A stretch of 64,000 nucleotides of DNA from Vanilla planifolia (GCA_023846275.1 JAIUJO010000085.1:575477-639476); one strand, 5' to 3'; numbered from the stretch's first letter, positions 38,901 through 52,269 are shown. Notes: a model not told the origin generated them from the sequence alone. Numbers and translations: made by a program.

Positions 38901-41900
38901 AGTAATGTAATATGCCTATAGCAGATGTACTGCACAATGTTAAGTCTATGGAATAGATAAATTCTTTACACAAAGCAACAACCAACTTTTACACAACTTG
39001 TTCGCCCTTAGGCATAACCAAGACTGGAGAATTCCCATTAATCTAATTTTTTGATAATTCAAAATCATACTTTATTTTGAATTTTAGCATTTTGGTTCTT
39101 AAAAAGAAAATATGAAGAAAAATAGAAGAAACTAAGCTAGATTAAACTTTTAAATATATTCATCCACTGGGATTTATTATACACCCCCCATAAATTTAGA
39201 GCCATGGGAATATAATAACTCCTTTATTTAACTTGAGCATAACAAAAAAGCATCACACAAACAGTCATTTATTAAAATACCTTATGCCGATTCCTCGATA
39301 AAGAAGAATACAAGATGTATTTACCTCAATAATACACTTTACTCCAAGCCTTGGAGTAAAACTTTGAAATCTCCACCAACAAAAGGCTTTACTTTTGCAC
39401 TCAATGCTATGGCAATACAATGCTTCAATGTAAGGTTGCTAGTCTTCCCCTCATTAGAAGGACTTGATTTAGGATCTTTCCTTACAAGTAGAGCCAAGGC
39501 AAATTTTCAAAATGTTATTGCAATATAATTCTGAAAAGATTAACCCTTTTAGATTTTATGGATATGTAAAAAATATCACTATTTCATTAAGATTAGTAGT
39601 TTTAAAAGAAAATCATATGATTTGTATGATTATAAATGTATGAAAGTACTATGTTAAAGTAGTAGAAGAAAGTGCTTGAACATTGTCCAAAAATGTTATT
39701 TCAATTAAAAGTCTCACAAAGGACCTCCCTTTAAATGAAATGATGCTTGATGGTTAAATATGATTCAAAACTATCACATTTTTCTTAACCACATTATGTG
39801 AGAAAAATGAGGCATATTTATAGGAACTTGAGAACACATAATTTCCTCCAAATTGTGGTATTACAACTTTACAAAAATTCTTTTTCCCTGACAATTTGTA
39901 AAAGTCTTCATAGTTTTCGAATTCTAAACATATTATTGTACAACATAAGCATACCTTACATCACTAAGGCTTACCACAAATGAATATGGGCCAACCCTAT
40001 AAATGTTAAATTTGGAAAAAATATTTTGTACTCCAATGCCACTAACATATTAGATCACCATAAACAAAATTCCTATACTAGTTGGCATTACATAATGCAC
40101 TTCAAAGTAATAATACTCACCTGTATTACGTTCCTACTTGAATGACTCCACCTACATATCAGATGTTTGTACCTAACACCATGAAATTTAGGTTTGACAC
40201 AAAGTATTATGTAACTTTACAAGCACAAATATTTCATAACATTAAGATAACAAAACTTTGAAATGGATGTAATTTTTTTGTTAATGCTAATGGTCTTTTT
40301 AACTTACGTTTAATCAACACAAACAAGTGTAAAAATCAACCAAGTGACAATTAATATGTGATATGTTAGTGTTGTGAAATAGTAATATTTTTCCAACTAT
40401 GTTATACATGTTATGCTAGGTCAACTGAAGTGAAGCAATGAAAAGAATGATCTAATATAAACATGAATCATTTATTTAAATAACTTCATAATTGATACTA
40501 TGAATTGTACTGATGTAATTATTTTTTTTTCTTATGTAATCCATGAATAAGGTCATTTAACAATATAATTTATAAATCTAGGGTTGTCATATAATACGTT
40601 ATTTGATATTGATACATGTATTTAACGATAATTCTCATCCTATCGCAAGCACAAAAGATTCAACATACTTATATTGATGTTCTTTTATAAGCTCTTAATT
40701 TTTATAAGATAAGAGTTTATACAATAGTCATAGTTTGCCCACCATTAGGTCTCATAAGGTTCTTTGATAACAACTAGTAGCATTTTTAGGTTATTATGGT
40801 ACTTATTTGTAAGGTTTGGAGTTCCGCTCACTAGATGTGTTGTAACTAAACCCATGATGGGTGAATTTAGAGTTATTAAAGTTTTTAGATCTTTTTTAGA
40901 GAATTACAATGGATCATCAAATATTGCATGTAATGATTAAAACATTTCAAAAGAATCAAGAAATAAGATTTATAAATATGTACTAAAGAAAAGTACTGAG
41001 AAAATATTACAAGGTTTTTCCAACAAAACTATGGACTTCATCAATCCTTAAGTTGCCAAGCTTAAGCTTGTCACTACCAAACCAATCCTTCATAAGTAGA
41101 GGATGTTTTGCAAACGCTATTTACATAAGCTAAAGCATAAAGTCCTCTCTACCATTTAATGAGCCCAAATATTATCCTCATTACTTTTTGGTTACAAGAA
41201 CTTACCTTCATTACATTTCTATGGGACTAAACAAAACTCTAACAAACCATAAAACTAAGTCCTAAGAGATTTCTTCATTACTTGAAACAAAGCATAGGAT
41301 TGTTCTCCTAATTAATGCTAAGAGGAAAAAATAACAATTATAATATTAAAATAAGGGAAAAAAATAATTTAGTGTATCCATTTTTAGATATAAAACTATA
41401 AATCATAACCTAATCTTTCAATAACTATTACTAAAGAATGTCTAATAACAATTGTATGATGAATGTTGTGATTTATGTCTTCTAAGCCCTTCCAAAATGC
41501 ACATCTAAGAACTTCCAAGAAAAAAATATTAAGGAAGCAAAGTAATGCAAGAGCCAAATAAAGAACATAGTAGGCAAAGAAAAACAATTTTTCCTTTTTC
41601 AAAATTTAATAACTGAGCAAATATTTTCATGTAAAGTATTAAAATATAAACATTTTACTTTAGCTTAAGTAGTATTCATTATTATAGCAAGTATATTAGC
41701 ACACACTTACAATCAAATTCTTACCTCTATGTTTCCATAATGTTTAAATGAAATGTTTCGCACAATGAAATAATTTCTATACTAATTCCTAAGCTAAATG
41801 TTATACCTCTCTATTAGTCTATTCACCTTTGAGATAATCCATTAATGTATGACAAACTAAGTTTTTACTAGAGTCTAATTTAGAGCCTACAATATTAAAG

Positions 41901-41960
41901 AGTCTTAAGAATTATTAAAGAATCATAAAAGATATAGTACACTAATTATGGCTAGGTTAC
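35900..41960. other. Long unassigned stretch left of the gypsy element
   Basis: No confident protein motif on either strand. Short open frames (60-68 codons at 36292-36489, 37328-37516, 39798-39983 and 41396-41602) resemble no family I know. Composition is uneven, with less AT-rich patches near 36550-37190 and 39290-39490 that may be decayed element coding sequence. Confidence 0.4.
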
Positions 41961-41963
41961 ATA

Positions 41964-43431
41964 TGTGGTAGCTAATAATTATTCAAAGGTTAGCCTCCAA
42001 ATTTATAGCATGAATTATTAAGTAGAGCAGGTGGAAACACTTTAAGTGTTAAGTATAAAGTTTTATTGAGTAATTTTAACACAACTAATTTCACACAAAT
42101 AAAATAAAAATTTTAAGACAAATGTTGAGTAGTTTAATAAAAGAAAGAGCAACTTTAATATTAGATTATCAATTAAAAAAAAATATAGAAAGAGCATAAC
42201 ATTTTAGTAAAGGTGGCAGATGGTTTCCTTCGAAGTTAACATGAGGGCTAAAGATGAAAAAAGGAAATAAGATGGAGGCTTCGATTAGTGATGAAGCATA
42301 ATTAAAAGGATAACAAGATGGTTAGTTAGGATATGGAACCTCTTTAAGGAGGGTGATAGTTTGGTGATTGGATAAGGAGAGTTAGAAAGTTCGATGGAGG
42401 CGTATAACTGTTTGCAAAAGTATAAATTTGTTTGATTGCTTGCTCTCTTGACAGAAGGTTTCGCACTTTTGTTCCTTGTCCCTAACAAAGGACGGAAAGT
42501 TGAAATCTCTTTAACTAGAGCTGTGCGTGCACTTTTTGCTTACAAAGGTGGAAGCATACAAATAAGAGAGATTTTATTCATCAATAACTATACTATAATT
42601 GGGGAACCCATCTTATTTATAAATAAAAGGGAGCCCAATGCATGAAAAAAATAAAAAAGTAAAACACAGCTTTGGGAAATATGATGAACATAGAAAAGTA
42701 GAAAAGATAATTTTGAAGTTGAATCACCTAAGAATCTAAAAGAGATCTTTTCAATTTCATGACATTAACTCTTAATAGGTGAACCACATTAAATATAAAA
42801 TATGTGGAGAATTTTATAATTAAATCATTTGAGAATTTAGAAAGACCATTAGAATTTTATGACATTAACTCCAAGTGTTTAAACAACATTAAATATAAAA
42901 CATAGGAAAACATGGAAAAAATTGGGATAGAAAAAATTATGCGATTATGCAACATGATGATTAGATGTTAATGATGATTTAACTAGAGTGACAATTGTCG
43001 ATAAGACAGATGACGATGATTAATAGTGAACAAAGTGTGCTAGCTGACAGGAAACCAGGCGATGGTAGGCAGCTAAGGAATAGAAGGAAAAATAACGAGG
43101 GTTGGCACCCAAGAGATGCTAGGCAAGTAGGTACTAGAGATTGGAATAAATTAATGATCACGAAATGACGAAAGGCTAATTATAGCAAGCAATACATGTA
43201 CAAGAACTGACAACGATGATGACATATTTTACTTCAAATGATTAGACAAACAGAGAAAAAATAATAGAGATAATCAAAGGAAAAACTAAAGTACTATAGT
43301 TGAGCTATATAGTTGACAGCGATGACTAATCAAAATAAGATTTGGCTCAAGTATGACATTGAGTTTGAGTGGGTCTAACATGATGCCATTAAGTGTGTGT
43401 TTGTGAGTTAACACAACTTGCTTCTACATCA
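41964..43431 (-). repeat. Gypsy 3' LTR
   Basis: On the plus strand it begins TGTGGTAG and ends CTACATCA, so the element-sense ends are TGATGTAG...CTACCACA, near-inverted termini with TG/CA. It aligns with 48784-50241 from the first base: TGTGGTAGCTAATAATTATT against TGAGGTATTTTATAATTATT, and the ATTTATAGCAT landmark at 42001 against 48821. The right ends share TTGTGAGTTAACACA and CTACATCATCCT. The two LTRs differ visibly at many positions, so insertion is old. Confidence 0.85.
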
Positions 43432-43719
43432 TCCTCCCTAGGTGGGAGAGAGCTTGGCATGATAGTATAAATGTGATGGGTATAACTATGCTCTAACAAC
43501 TATGGCATGATATAATATAAGTCATAAAATGTAAGCTAAGAGTACTCGATCAGAGAAATTCCCTTGTAATGAACTAAAATTTTTTTAAGTATACAATCTT
43601 TGGTTAGAATTTTCATATGATCTAAATTATTTTTCATATTTTAAAGATTTACTGTTAAGTCTAAAGCACTAGTAGGAATGAGTTCACTCAACATAAGAGA
43701 ATTAAACTCAAATGACTTA

Positions 43720-43930
43720 CTAGGTATTAGATGTAGCACCTTATATGAGACTAAATCCTTAACATTATAGGTCACACCAATCCCATATTCTTCAAACAAA
43801 TCTATTACATACACAATAGTTCCATATTTTTGACAATCTTAAAATGTCTAGCTCCACATGCTTTGAATTTTTTGTAAGCTCAAAAAGGGAACTATTCTAA
43901 CCTAAATCTAATTATAACATAATCTTTTTA
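43720..43930 (-). pseudogene. Gypsy integrase C-terminal tail
   Basis: The minus strand reads an uninterrupted LFEEYGIGVTYNVKDLVSYK at about 43737-43803. It is preceded by KKFKACGARHFKIVK near 43840-43890. This matches the chromovirus tail pattern in which KLKxRxxGPFKIL is followed by a DYGIxxTFNVxDLV block. It confirms orientation and places the element end between here and the 3' LTR. Confidence 0.75.
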
Positions 43931-44189
43931 AATGAAATTTATTAACTTTTTTATGGGCATCTATTACTTTCTTATAGCTTTCATTACTTAAATTAAGTTT
44001 CTATATATTATTTTTTGAAATAAAAAAATATGAGAAGCAAAGAAAGAAGTAGAATTGGAAGTATGAAAGTCTACTACTAAGGGAATAAGAACAATCAATG
44101 ATCTATGCTTATTACTAAGACAAATTTCAAAGGGCTTTAGAATAATACTATGATTAATAATATTATTTTATGTAAATTTTGCTCATAGT

Positions 44190-45000
44190 AGTAGTTGCTC
44201 CGCAAAAACTAGGTTATTTCTCTATGAAGCTATGAAGAAGATTTTTCAAACTATGACTTAATACTTCTATCTTTCCATCTACTTAAGGGTGGTAGACTGA
44301 AAAATGTTTTAGCTTAGTTTCTAGTAATGCCATCATATCTTCCAAAAATAACTAGTAAATTTACATCTCATTTAGATATTATGGTCATTAAAACACTACA
44401 TAATTTAATTATTTCATAGAAAAAAATCGTAGCTACATTAGTTGCTTTTGGTGTGTTATGACAAAGGATAATTTAAGCTATTTTAGAGAAACAATCAATG
44501 ATCACAAGGATAATGTCATGCATTGATGAGATATTAGGTAATCTAAATACAAAATCCATATTTATGTACTCCCATAGCTTGTCAAGTATGGGTAGTGGAA
44601 TGTAAGTCCTTGGCTTACATTTGAATACTTTTTAGCTATTCATATGTGAAATTAGGTTACAATAGATGTACAATAATATATTATTATGCGCAAATAAAAT
44701 CTCTCTAAAATATCTCAATGGGTCTTATGACTTCAAAAATGATAAGATAATCCTTCAACATGTATTTCACAAACAAAAAATTATTTATGTGATGAATTTT
44801 GGACATGTAACCTTTTATTCGTTTATAAGTAACTATCTTTTAAGCTAAAATCTCTAGATACAAGGTTTGGAGTAGATTTTATTTCTTAATAAAAATTGGT
44901 TTAAAGTTATAATAATCAAAAGATATTGGTTTTTAATTTTGTAAAATTTTGGGCCTTGATAAAAAATTGTTAATAAGTGAACACATTGATTAAATGCATG
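44190..45000 (-). pseudogene. Gypsy integrase core
   Basis: Once the integrase inserting cDNA into the host genome. The clearest block is ETKLKHFSVYHP then VDGKIEVLSHSLKN at about 44230-44335, matching GTKLxFSTAYHPQTDGQTEVVNRSL; one stop falls within it. An upstream VEGLSYHF stretch near 44740-44765 matches the GGLxGHFG block after the zinc-binding region. Catalytic Asp positions cannot be followed. Confidence 0.75.
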
Positions 45001-45049
45001 AACAACTTTATTTTTTAATGTAGGCTCGTGTTTGATAACAAATGTATAA

Positions 45050-45483
45050 CTAAGGTCTCATTGGGGTATTTAAGAACCTTAGCACTTTATGGTTAAAGTA
45101 AAAGACAATTTCTTTGAAAACAAGTAATATTTCTAACAACTTAAAGATTAAACTATTTCTTTTCATATATATAACACTTCTTTTTAACATCATTAAGTTT
45201 CTTATCAAAGAAGGCAATACGATATTTATCTTGACAAAGGACACAACTTATCCCTACTTCTGGTCCATTGCATACAACCTAAAGAGTAGCAAAAAAAATC
45301 AAGTAGTGTTCGAATATGTTCCTTAGTTATAATCTCTTTCAACTTTTTAAAAGTTAGGAGTATATATTTATTCAAAGTATGTTTACCATGCTTAAAACAT
45401 TTAGTAATCAATGTGACAATAGCACTAATGTCATAAAAATCATCGACAAAAAATGGCAAGAGTGTGAAAGCTTTTAATGTCAT
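45050..45483 (-). pseudogene. Gypsy RT connection and RNase H remnant
   Basis: Two overlapping minus-strand open pieces. At 45226-45483, LKAFTLLPFFVDDFYDIS matches the VRSFHGLxxFYRRFIxNFS connection block, and LTFKKLKEIIT matches the SFxxLKxxLT stretch. At 45050-45244, RNSLIFKLLE and FYFNHKVLRFLN match KExYAIVQALx and LYTDHEALKYLN of RNase H. A frameshift near 45235 separates them. These are the best-preserved coding parts of the element. Confidence 0.85.
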
Positions 45484-45489
45484 AAATTA

Positions 45490-46110
45490 TTTTTTTGATA
45501 GGCCACTCATAAATATCTTTATTTTGATGTAGCTAATAAACAATCTTTTAGAAGAAACTAAGTACCATAATAAGGCAACCTTAATCGTTAAGAATTCAAA
45601 TTTTTCTTAGATTGATAAATAAGTATTTCTTTTATTGAGTGCAACATAATTTATGCAAATAAACTAGTTATAGACAAAAAAATCATCAAAATAAAGTTGG
45701 ATAAGTTACCATAAGTATGGCTTTAAAACCTAGGTCATTAATTTGATGAATTCACTTAGTGTGTGTTATAACCAAAATGGCATCACTTACTATAAATATA
45801 AACTAACTTTAGTCTTAAATATTATATTCCATTCATCTCTCATTGTAATCTTTTATTAAGGGTAAATTCTTTTTAACTTTATTATAGAAACTTTGATGGC
45901 ATTTAACATCTAATTTAATTCGGCACCTAAACAAAACATAAAAACCTATATTTTATTGTGATTTGATTAATCATATGATTATCAACACATATCATCCATG
46001 TTTCATCCTTTCTGCTTGCTTAAAGTATAACGATAGCACTAGGATCAATACTTTCTTGGATAAATGTCTTTTTAAATAGGTTTTTTCTGATGAGCTTGTA
46101 TAGTATGAGT
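45490..46110 (-). pseudogene. Gypsy reverse transcriptase remnant
   Basis: The minus strand shows LIRKNLFKKTFIQES near 46080-46045. KDETWMICVDNHMINQ follows near 46020-45960, matching KKDGTWRMCVDYRALN. YFDDFFVYN lies at 45667-45693, with an intact YFDD catalytic motif matching YFDDILIYS. Stops and frameshifts lie between blocks. Spacing fits an RT domain of usual length. Confidence 0.85.
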
Positions 46111-46359
46111 TTCTTGGCTTAATCGATAATAAAGAATTTTGGTAAGCTCACTTTAAGAACTAGATTGATCATCAGTTTTATGTATTGCATGTCTGGTAGA
46201 GTTTTAGGTAATTCATTTAGAAAAATATAGAAAAAGTTGTTTAGAAAGCCCTATACAATAAGTGGTAGGTTTAGTATGATGGTGGCTAAATTCTCAATTA
46301 TAAAAGTCCAAAGTAAGTCTGCTTGATAAATGCTCTTCTTAACTTAAGGTAATGTAATC

Positions 46360-46750
46360 AATCTCAAATTATTTCTCTTTTCCTTTTTTTTGTTAATGGG
46401 CTAAGACGTTTTTTATAGATTTCATAGCTAAGTGACTTGGATTTTTGATGAAGTGCAGAATGGTAAAATGTGATGGATTTTCCTTCATAATTAAAAGAAC
46501 ACATGTTAGTCTTACCCTTGAAAGATGTATCCCAATAAAAAACCCTTGGTCTTCCTTGCATAAGATGACTTAATTGCACAAATATGACAATAAATAAATT
46601 ATCACCACTAAATATTTCAAATTTTAGGGGTACATAACATCATTACTTAAAAGGTATTTAGGTTTATCTATTCATGACAGAGTAGAGGTTTTGATGTTTC
46701 AATGGAGAAACTCTTATTGCTTACTAGTATATTGTATTGATGCAATTACC
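46360..46750 (-). pseudogene. Gypsy protease end and protease-RT linker
   Basis: The open stretch 46364-46579 reads QGRPRVFYWDTSFKGKTN followed by a YEGKSITFYHSAL piece. This matches the LLGRPWxxDRxxxHDGxxNxYSFxxxGKxIxLxPL segment that ends the gypsy aspartic protease. The catalytic DSG/DGG upstream is not recognisable. Confidence 0.72.
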
Positions 46751-47280
46751 AATATTGATGATCATCATACAAGGTTGTTCCTAAATTTTTATTCTAGTGC
46801 TGCACCTCTAGTCATCCTATAGTTATGGGACTATAAAGGTGCACCTAACCATTAAAAACTACTAAAGGTCTCATATTTTCCAATTCTTGCACAACATCCT
46901 TATTAGACATTCTATTTTCTTCTTCCTTTGATAGTTCTGGTTCATTATTACAACATAAGTTTGTAACCATGGAACTTTTTAAGTAGTTGATAGCTGTATG
47001 TTTTCATGGCCCTTAAAATAGGAGATTCTAGGTTGGGTAATTTGGAACAAAAATGGTTGAAGAATGTAGTGACATGGACGATACTATAGGTTTAGGAGAT
47101 TTAGAAACAATGGTAGAGGGGATAGATGAATTGCATTTATAAGTGGGTTAAGCAAGAATTTTAGTGCAAGCATTTAAACTACTAGAAGGCCATTTCTTTT
47201 AAAATATGTTGTTCCATTTTTTATATTTCAAGTTATATAATGCGTATTCTCTAGGGCAGTATCATCTTTCAAATTAAACT

Positions 47281-47284
<4 letters not shown>

Positions 47285-47377
<93 letters not shown>

Positions 47378-47410
47378 CATATATGTATATATATATATAT
47401 ATAAATATAT
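47285..47410. repeat. (AT)n microsatellite
   Basis: Perfect AT repeats from 47285 to about 47364 (40 units), followed by interrupted units (GTATATATATATACATATATG) to about 47410. The tract lies immediately downstream of the gag blocks inside the gypsy element and is self-complementary over its whole length, so it can extrude a cruciform. Confidence 0.97.
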
Positions 47411-47429
47411 TAAACAAACCTTAAAATAA

Positions 47430-48300
47430 GAGAGTACTACATGTTTGAATTCATTTATATCACTTTGAAGTTTATAGTCCTCAACCTTGTTTATATACTC
47501 TTTAATAAATTTACCACCTCAAAAAAAGTTTGTTATTCAACCAACAATTCACTGTTATAGACTAATAGAGCAAACTTATTGTATAAACTATTGTTAAGGT
47601 TTCTATAGGTTTGGGATATCTCCTCATAATTGTTGACATCTTACCACTCTTAGGTTTCTACAAAACCTATTTATAGTATCATTGAGTTTAGTCATAATAA
47701 ATTAATATTTTTGTATTGAATTATTTGGGGCTAGTTGAAGCAATCATTCATATTAGTCTATTAATCCACATAATCTTTAGGATTAGAATTATCATTAAAA
47801 GTTAGGGCATTTGGTTTCATATTAAGGATATGCTCTCTCTCTCTCTTTTTATGCCTCCTAACTCTTTCTTCTTTACTAGGCATATCAAGATCATAATTTA
47901 GCTTTGTCTCATTAGAAGGTTCATTTATTCTTCTATGGTTATGATTTGTCTTTTAGGTACTTCGGTGACATTCATTAGAAGCAACATCTTATCTTCTATG
48001 GTTTTTATGACTCTTGGGGTTTTTTACTAGATTATTAAGTGTGGTACTTCTTCCCTTATTATCTCTTTACCTTCTATGTTTTGATTCACATTATTGGTTT
48101 CAAAGAATTTGTATAACCATCTAGGTGAGATACGCTATTAATCATTATAATTCTAGCATGTAATAGTGATTTATTTTTTATCTTTTGCTTTCATTTGATT
48201 CTTAACTTTAGTTTGATATTTGAGAACACCTACTAGGCCTGGTGATCATATAAAGTTTTGACACATGGGGATATAAGGAAAGGAGAATAATGAGTGATAT
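47430..48300 (-). pseudogene. Gypsy gag remnant
   Basis: The minus strand reads LTFNDNSNPKDYVD then DCFN near 47730-47815. This matches the plant gypsy gag opening usually written PxFxGxxDPxxYLxWxxxxxxxFxxHxY. The following YNKFALLVYNSELLVE and FFEVVNL pieces sit where the gag core should end. No zinc knuckle is visible; it may lie in the region altered by the (AT)n tract. Confidence 0.65.
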
Positions 48301-48783
48301 CATCTTTTTTTACATATTTGTTTTATTTAAAATAATTTGTAAATACAAAGTAACTATAATAATGGACTAAAAAAGTTAAGATGGCATTTATTTTCAAAAA
48401 AAATGATGAGTGATCATGGTCTCACTTTTACCAAACCACTTTGTACAAAAAACTATATGGTTCTTAAGAAAGATGATAGGAGTCATATCCATGCTTTTGT
48501 ATGATCGCCTAAGAAAAAATTTGTCCAAAACAAATTAAGAGTTCCTTAGTGGACACACTATGTAATGGAAATTTGTTTGAAGGTAAAAAGCATTATTATT
48601 AGAATCTTTTTAAATTACTTTCTTAAAATATGAAGTAGAAAACCATGGAACTAAACCAAAGTTTATATAAAATTAAGTAAACTTTTTCTATGATGTAATT
48701 TTGAGCCAATATATAGAAAAGCTTAATAGATTATTAGAAAATATTAAAGGATACCATACATTAAATTAGGGATAGATGGTGTG

Positions 48784-50241
48784 TGAGGTATTTTATAATT
48801 ATTTAAATATTCGACTCTAAATTTATAGCATAGATTATTAAGTGGAGCATGTGGCAACACATTAAGAGTTAAGTATAAAGTCTTGCTAATCAATTTTATC
48901 GCATCAAATTTCACTCAAATAAAAAAAGACTTTAAGAAAAACTTTTTTTGGAGTACTTGAAAAAATGAAAGGGCAATATTTACTTTAGATTATCATTTAG
49001 AAAATAGAAGTCATAAAAAGAGTGCACGTTTATGGTGATGGTGGCTTATATTTCCTTTGAGTTAACATCTAAAGTATCAAAGATGAAAAAGAATGATGTG
49101 TTGGCAATTTGGATAAGTGGGGATGATAATGGCATAACAAGAATGTTGGTGAGGATCTCGAGCCTTGTTGAGGATAGTGATAGTTTGGCGATTGGGCAAA
49201 ATGAGGAACAAAGTGGTTGAAGACTTACAAGTGTTGACAGAAAGGTGAATTTGTTTGTTTGTTAGCTCTTCTAGAAGAAGTTCTCTCACATTCAATCTTA
49301 TCTCTTTAAAAAAGAATGTTCATATCTCTAAAACTAGAGTTGGGTAAACACTCTTTTCTCACAAAGGTGGAAGCACAAGAATAAGAGAAATTTATTTCAT
49401 TAATAACTACATTATAATGAGAGAGCCTCTCTTATTTGCAGTTGGAGGAGAGCTTCATGTATGAAAAAAATAAAAGGAAAATACACCTTTGGAAAATATC
49501 ATAAGCATGGAAAAAATTGAATGATAATTTTATAGTTAAATCACTTAAGAATCTAAAAGAGATCTTTAGATTTTTCATGACATTATTTCTTAAAAGATCA
49601 ATAATATTAAATGCAAAATATATAGAGAAGGGCAATTTTTCAATTAAATCACTAAAGAATCAATACAAATCTTCACAATTCCATCACATTAACTCTAAGT
49701 AGATCAATTATATTTAATACAAAATATAAAAATTTGTGAAAACTGTTATGAGATAGAAAAATTAATACAATATGATGATCGAACATCAACCATGATGTGA
49801 CTAGGATGTCAGCAGCGAAGAATTCTGATGATGGCATTTGACAATGATCAAAGTGTGGTAGCTAACAAGCGACAAGGAGATGGTTGGTGGTTGGGAAGTA
49901 GTTGGTGGCCTAGTGATGGTGGGCAAGCAGGTGATATTAGGCAATTAGATAGCAGTGATTGCAAGATGTAGATGATCAGGTGATAGAAGATAGTTATCGA
50001 TAGTGAGTGATGCACAGGAACTAATATCAATGATGAAATATTTTATTATGAATATTCTTTTGAAGAACAAAGCAAAAAAAGCAAAAGGTAAGGAAAATTT
50101 ATCATTGTAGTCAAGCCTTATGATTGATAAATATTTTTAATCAAAATAAGATTTTGGTTAGGTATGGCTTTGAGTTTTAATGGGATTGGTGCAATTCAAT
50201 TAATATGTGCTTGTGAGTTAACACATGATGCTCCTACATCA
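48784..50241 (-). repeat. Gypsy 5' LTR
   Basis: Plus-strand ends TGAGGTAT and CTACATCA. Partner of 41964-43431, with the same landmarks in the same order, including AAAGGTGGAAGCA and the repeated GAATCT-AAAAGAGATCTTT block (42732 and 49550). In element sense it should carry the old promoter and polyadenylation signal. I did not identify specific sites. Confidence 0.85.
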
Positions 50242-50249
50242 TCCTTTAC

Positions 50250-52260
50250 CTTCAACTTTTATTACATAAATTCAACAAACTATCCTTTTTTAATTTAAAG
50301 TTACCTTTTCATAAAAAGCTTGCTTTAGCTTAAGTTTCTTTCTCATAGATTAGATCATTTATTGAAAGTTCAAAAATGACATCATGTTCAACTTAAAATT
50401 CTATTAAATGTTTTCATTGTCATCGTATAGAAAGTGATTTGATGATAAACTTTGTTCATTCTATTGGATTTAAAAATTGAATGATCGATTGTGCATTAGA
50501 TTGAACACCAAATTATCTTTTAATTTATTTAATTGGCGTTCAAGAAATCTCCATCTTAGAATTTCACCATTGTTTTTTATTTTTAGCCTAACTTAGTGTT
50601 CATTACCAATAATAACCTAGTTTAGATAACTAATTATATGATCAAATAGACCATGAAATAGAGATTCTTTTAGCAATTTTTATTTACAAAAGTTCATATT
50701 CTACTAATTACTTTTTAATGATATTTTCTGGGCAAAATAATGAATTTTTCTTGATGTAATGTATCGATGCATATGAATGTAATTTTTAGCTTAAAATGTA
50801 AAGTTTCCATGTATAAAAATTTAAGTTGTCACTGAGCACCTTAGTTCTAAGGCTTTTCACTATTGTTGGAATTTAATCTTTTGTCTTAATATAGGAAATG
50901 ATCTTACATTTAATTCTATCAATTCCTAAAATGAATGACAAGTGCATGCTTGAAATAAGGTTAATGTGTACTTCTTGGTCAATATCAAATAAAAGGTAAT
51001 TTATCCTTTACATACGTACTCAAAAGACCAAAAAATTCCTTGGAAACAAATTTAAGCTGCCCTTTGGGTTCTCAATAATCTTTCACAACCTTGACCATAT
51101 TTGATATCATTTATATGACTTTTTAAGCTCTACTCAAGTAACAATTGACGCCATAAGATAAGAATCATCACTTATAAGTTTTTAGTTTGCTAAATAAAAA
51201 AAATCCATTAGGTATACCTTAAGATCACAAAAATAGACTAATTAAATTGTTTGGTATAGTCAAAATCATGTTTGGCTTCCTAAGCACATTCTGCAAAAAA
51301 TACATACATTTTTATGATGCCATATCCAAATCTAAGAAAGTATTAAAAAATAAAATGGTCCTTAATAGCCAAATGCTTCCTTAAAATTTGCATTTAGCAC
51401 TACTAGTACAAAGCCATTGGAAATGGGATAAATGAAATTAGTGTGCAAAATGTTTTTAAAAATCACACATTAGATACCAAAAATTTTTAAATTGTAATGA
51501 AACAAGATGATTTGCCACTATAACAAAGTGGATTTTCATGCAATTTTTCCTTATTCTTCTTCTTTAAGTTGTCCCATAAACATAAGAACATATTATCTAA
51601 ATTCAAAAAATTCCTTTAAACAAATTTAATAAAAATATTTTGGGCTTGTTGCCATTAAACAAAGTAGTATCACTCTCCCTAGGTGAGAAAAAGCTTAACT
51701 CCATGGAGTCATATTAAAATCTCTAATATTGCTTTAATATCTCTAAATTTAGGTGTTGAAGCTCCTCCTTAGTAATCCAAGTGTCATCAGAGACTTGATG
51801 GTCTGATTAACCTACAAAAAATATTTTTTATACATGATTGAATGTTGAGATTCTTTGATCATCTAAGACTACCTCCACTTAATCCCAAAGCTCATAAGAT
51901 GTGGCTAAATGTATTGTTGGGATAATTTTACTTGGCAATGATGTTGAAGGCTAAAACTACTCACTAGATATTAGGCATATTTTTTTGTAAGATAGAAGTT
52001 AACAAATATTAATTGTAGCACTAACTTTAACCAAAATATATATGTTGATACTTAGTCTTTATATTATTATAAATGGTCCAATATTATAACCATGAGAAAA
52101 TTTTAATGGTTCGAAGTAGAGTCTCCCAAACATAAAACAAATCTTTATATAATCATTTTCAATGAACTTTCTAAGTTGTTAATGACTATTTTCTATTTAT
52201 TTATATATTAAATTGTATAAATCAATTTATTTACTAATATATTTATGTAATAACAAAATA
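50250..52260 (-). other. Unassigned, possibly retroelement remains
   Basis: Stops in all frames. On the minus strand near 51880-51910 a SYELWD word resembles the ELW/IWD block of copia gag, but nothing around it confirms this. The composition is less AT-rich than true intergenic parts. The stretch lies between the gypsy 5' LTR and the second gypsy integrase fragment. Confidence 0.3.
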
Positions 52261-52269
52261 TAATATGCA

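Larger units (their letters stand above)
41964..50241 (-). mobile_element. Ty3/gypsy LTR retrotransposon, structurally complete, coding-dead
   Basis: About 8.3 kb on the minus strand. LTRs of about 1.46 kb lie at 41964-43431 (3' LTR) and 48784-50241 (5' LTR). Between them, in transcription order, are gag (about 48300 to 47430), protease (about 46750 to 46360), RT (46110 to 45490), RNase H (45480 to 45050), integrase (45000 to 44190) and an integrase C-terminal tail (43930 to 43720). Protease-RT-RH-integrase order is diagnostic of Ty3/gypsy. The purine-rich CCTAGGGAGGA on the minus strand just before the 3' LTR is a good polypurine tract. No target duplication is evident (ACATA on the left, TCCTT on the right), and the primer-binding site is unrecognisable. 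All coding parts carry stops and frameshifts. Confidence 0.85.

Noticed and set aside
45114-45326. 70-codon plus-strand frame
   Set aside because: It is antisense to the gypsy RNase H and RT connection blocks, which are clear on the minus strand.
50250-52260. Possible copia gag (SYELWD word)
   Set aside because: A single six-residue word with no supporting zinc knuckle or neighbouring motif is not enough for a family call.
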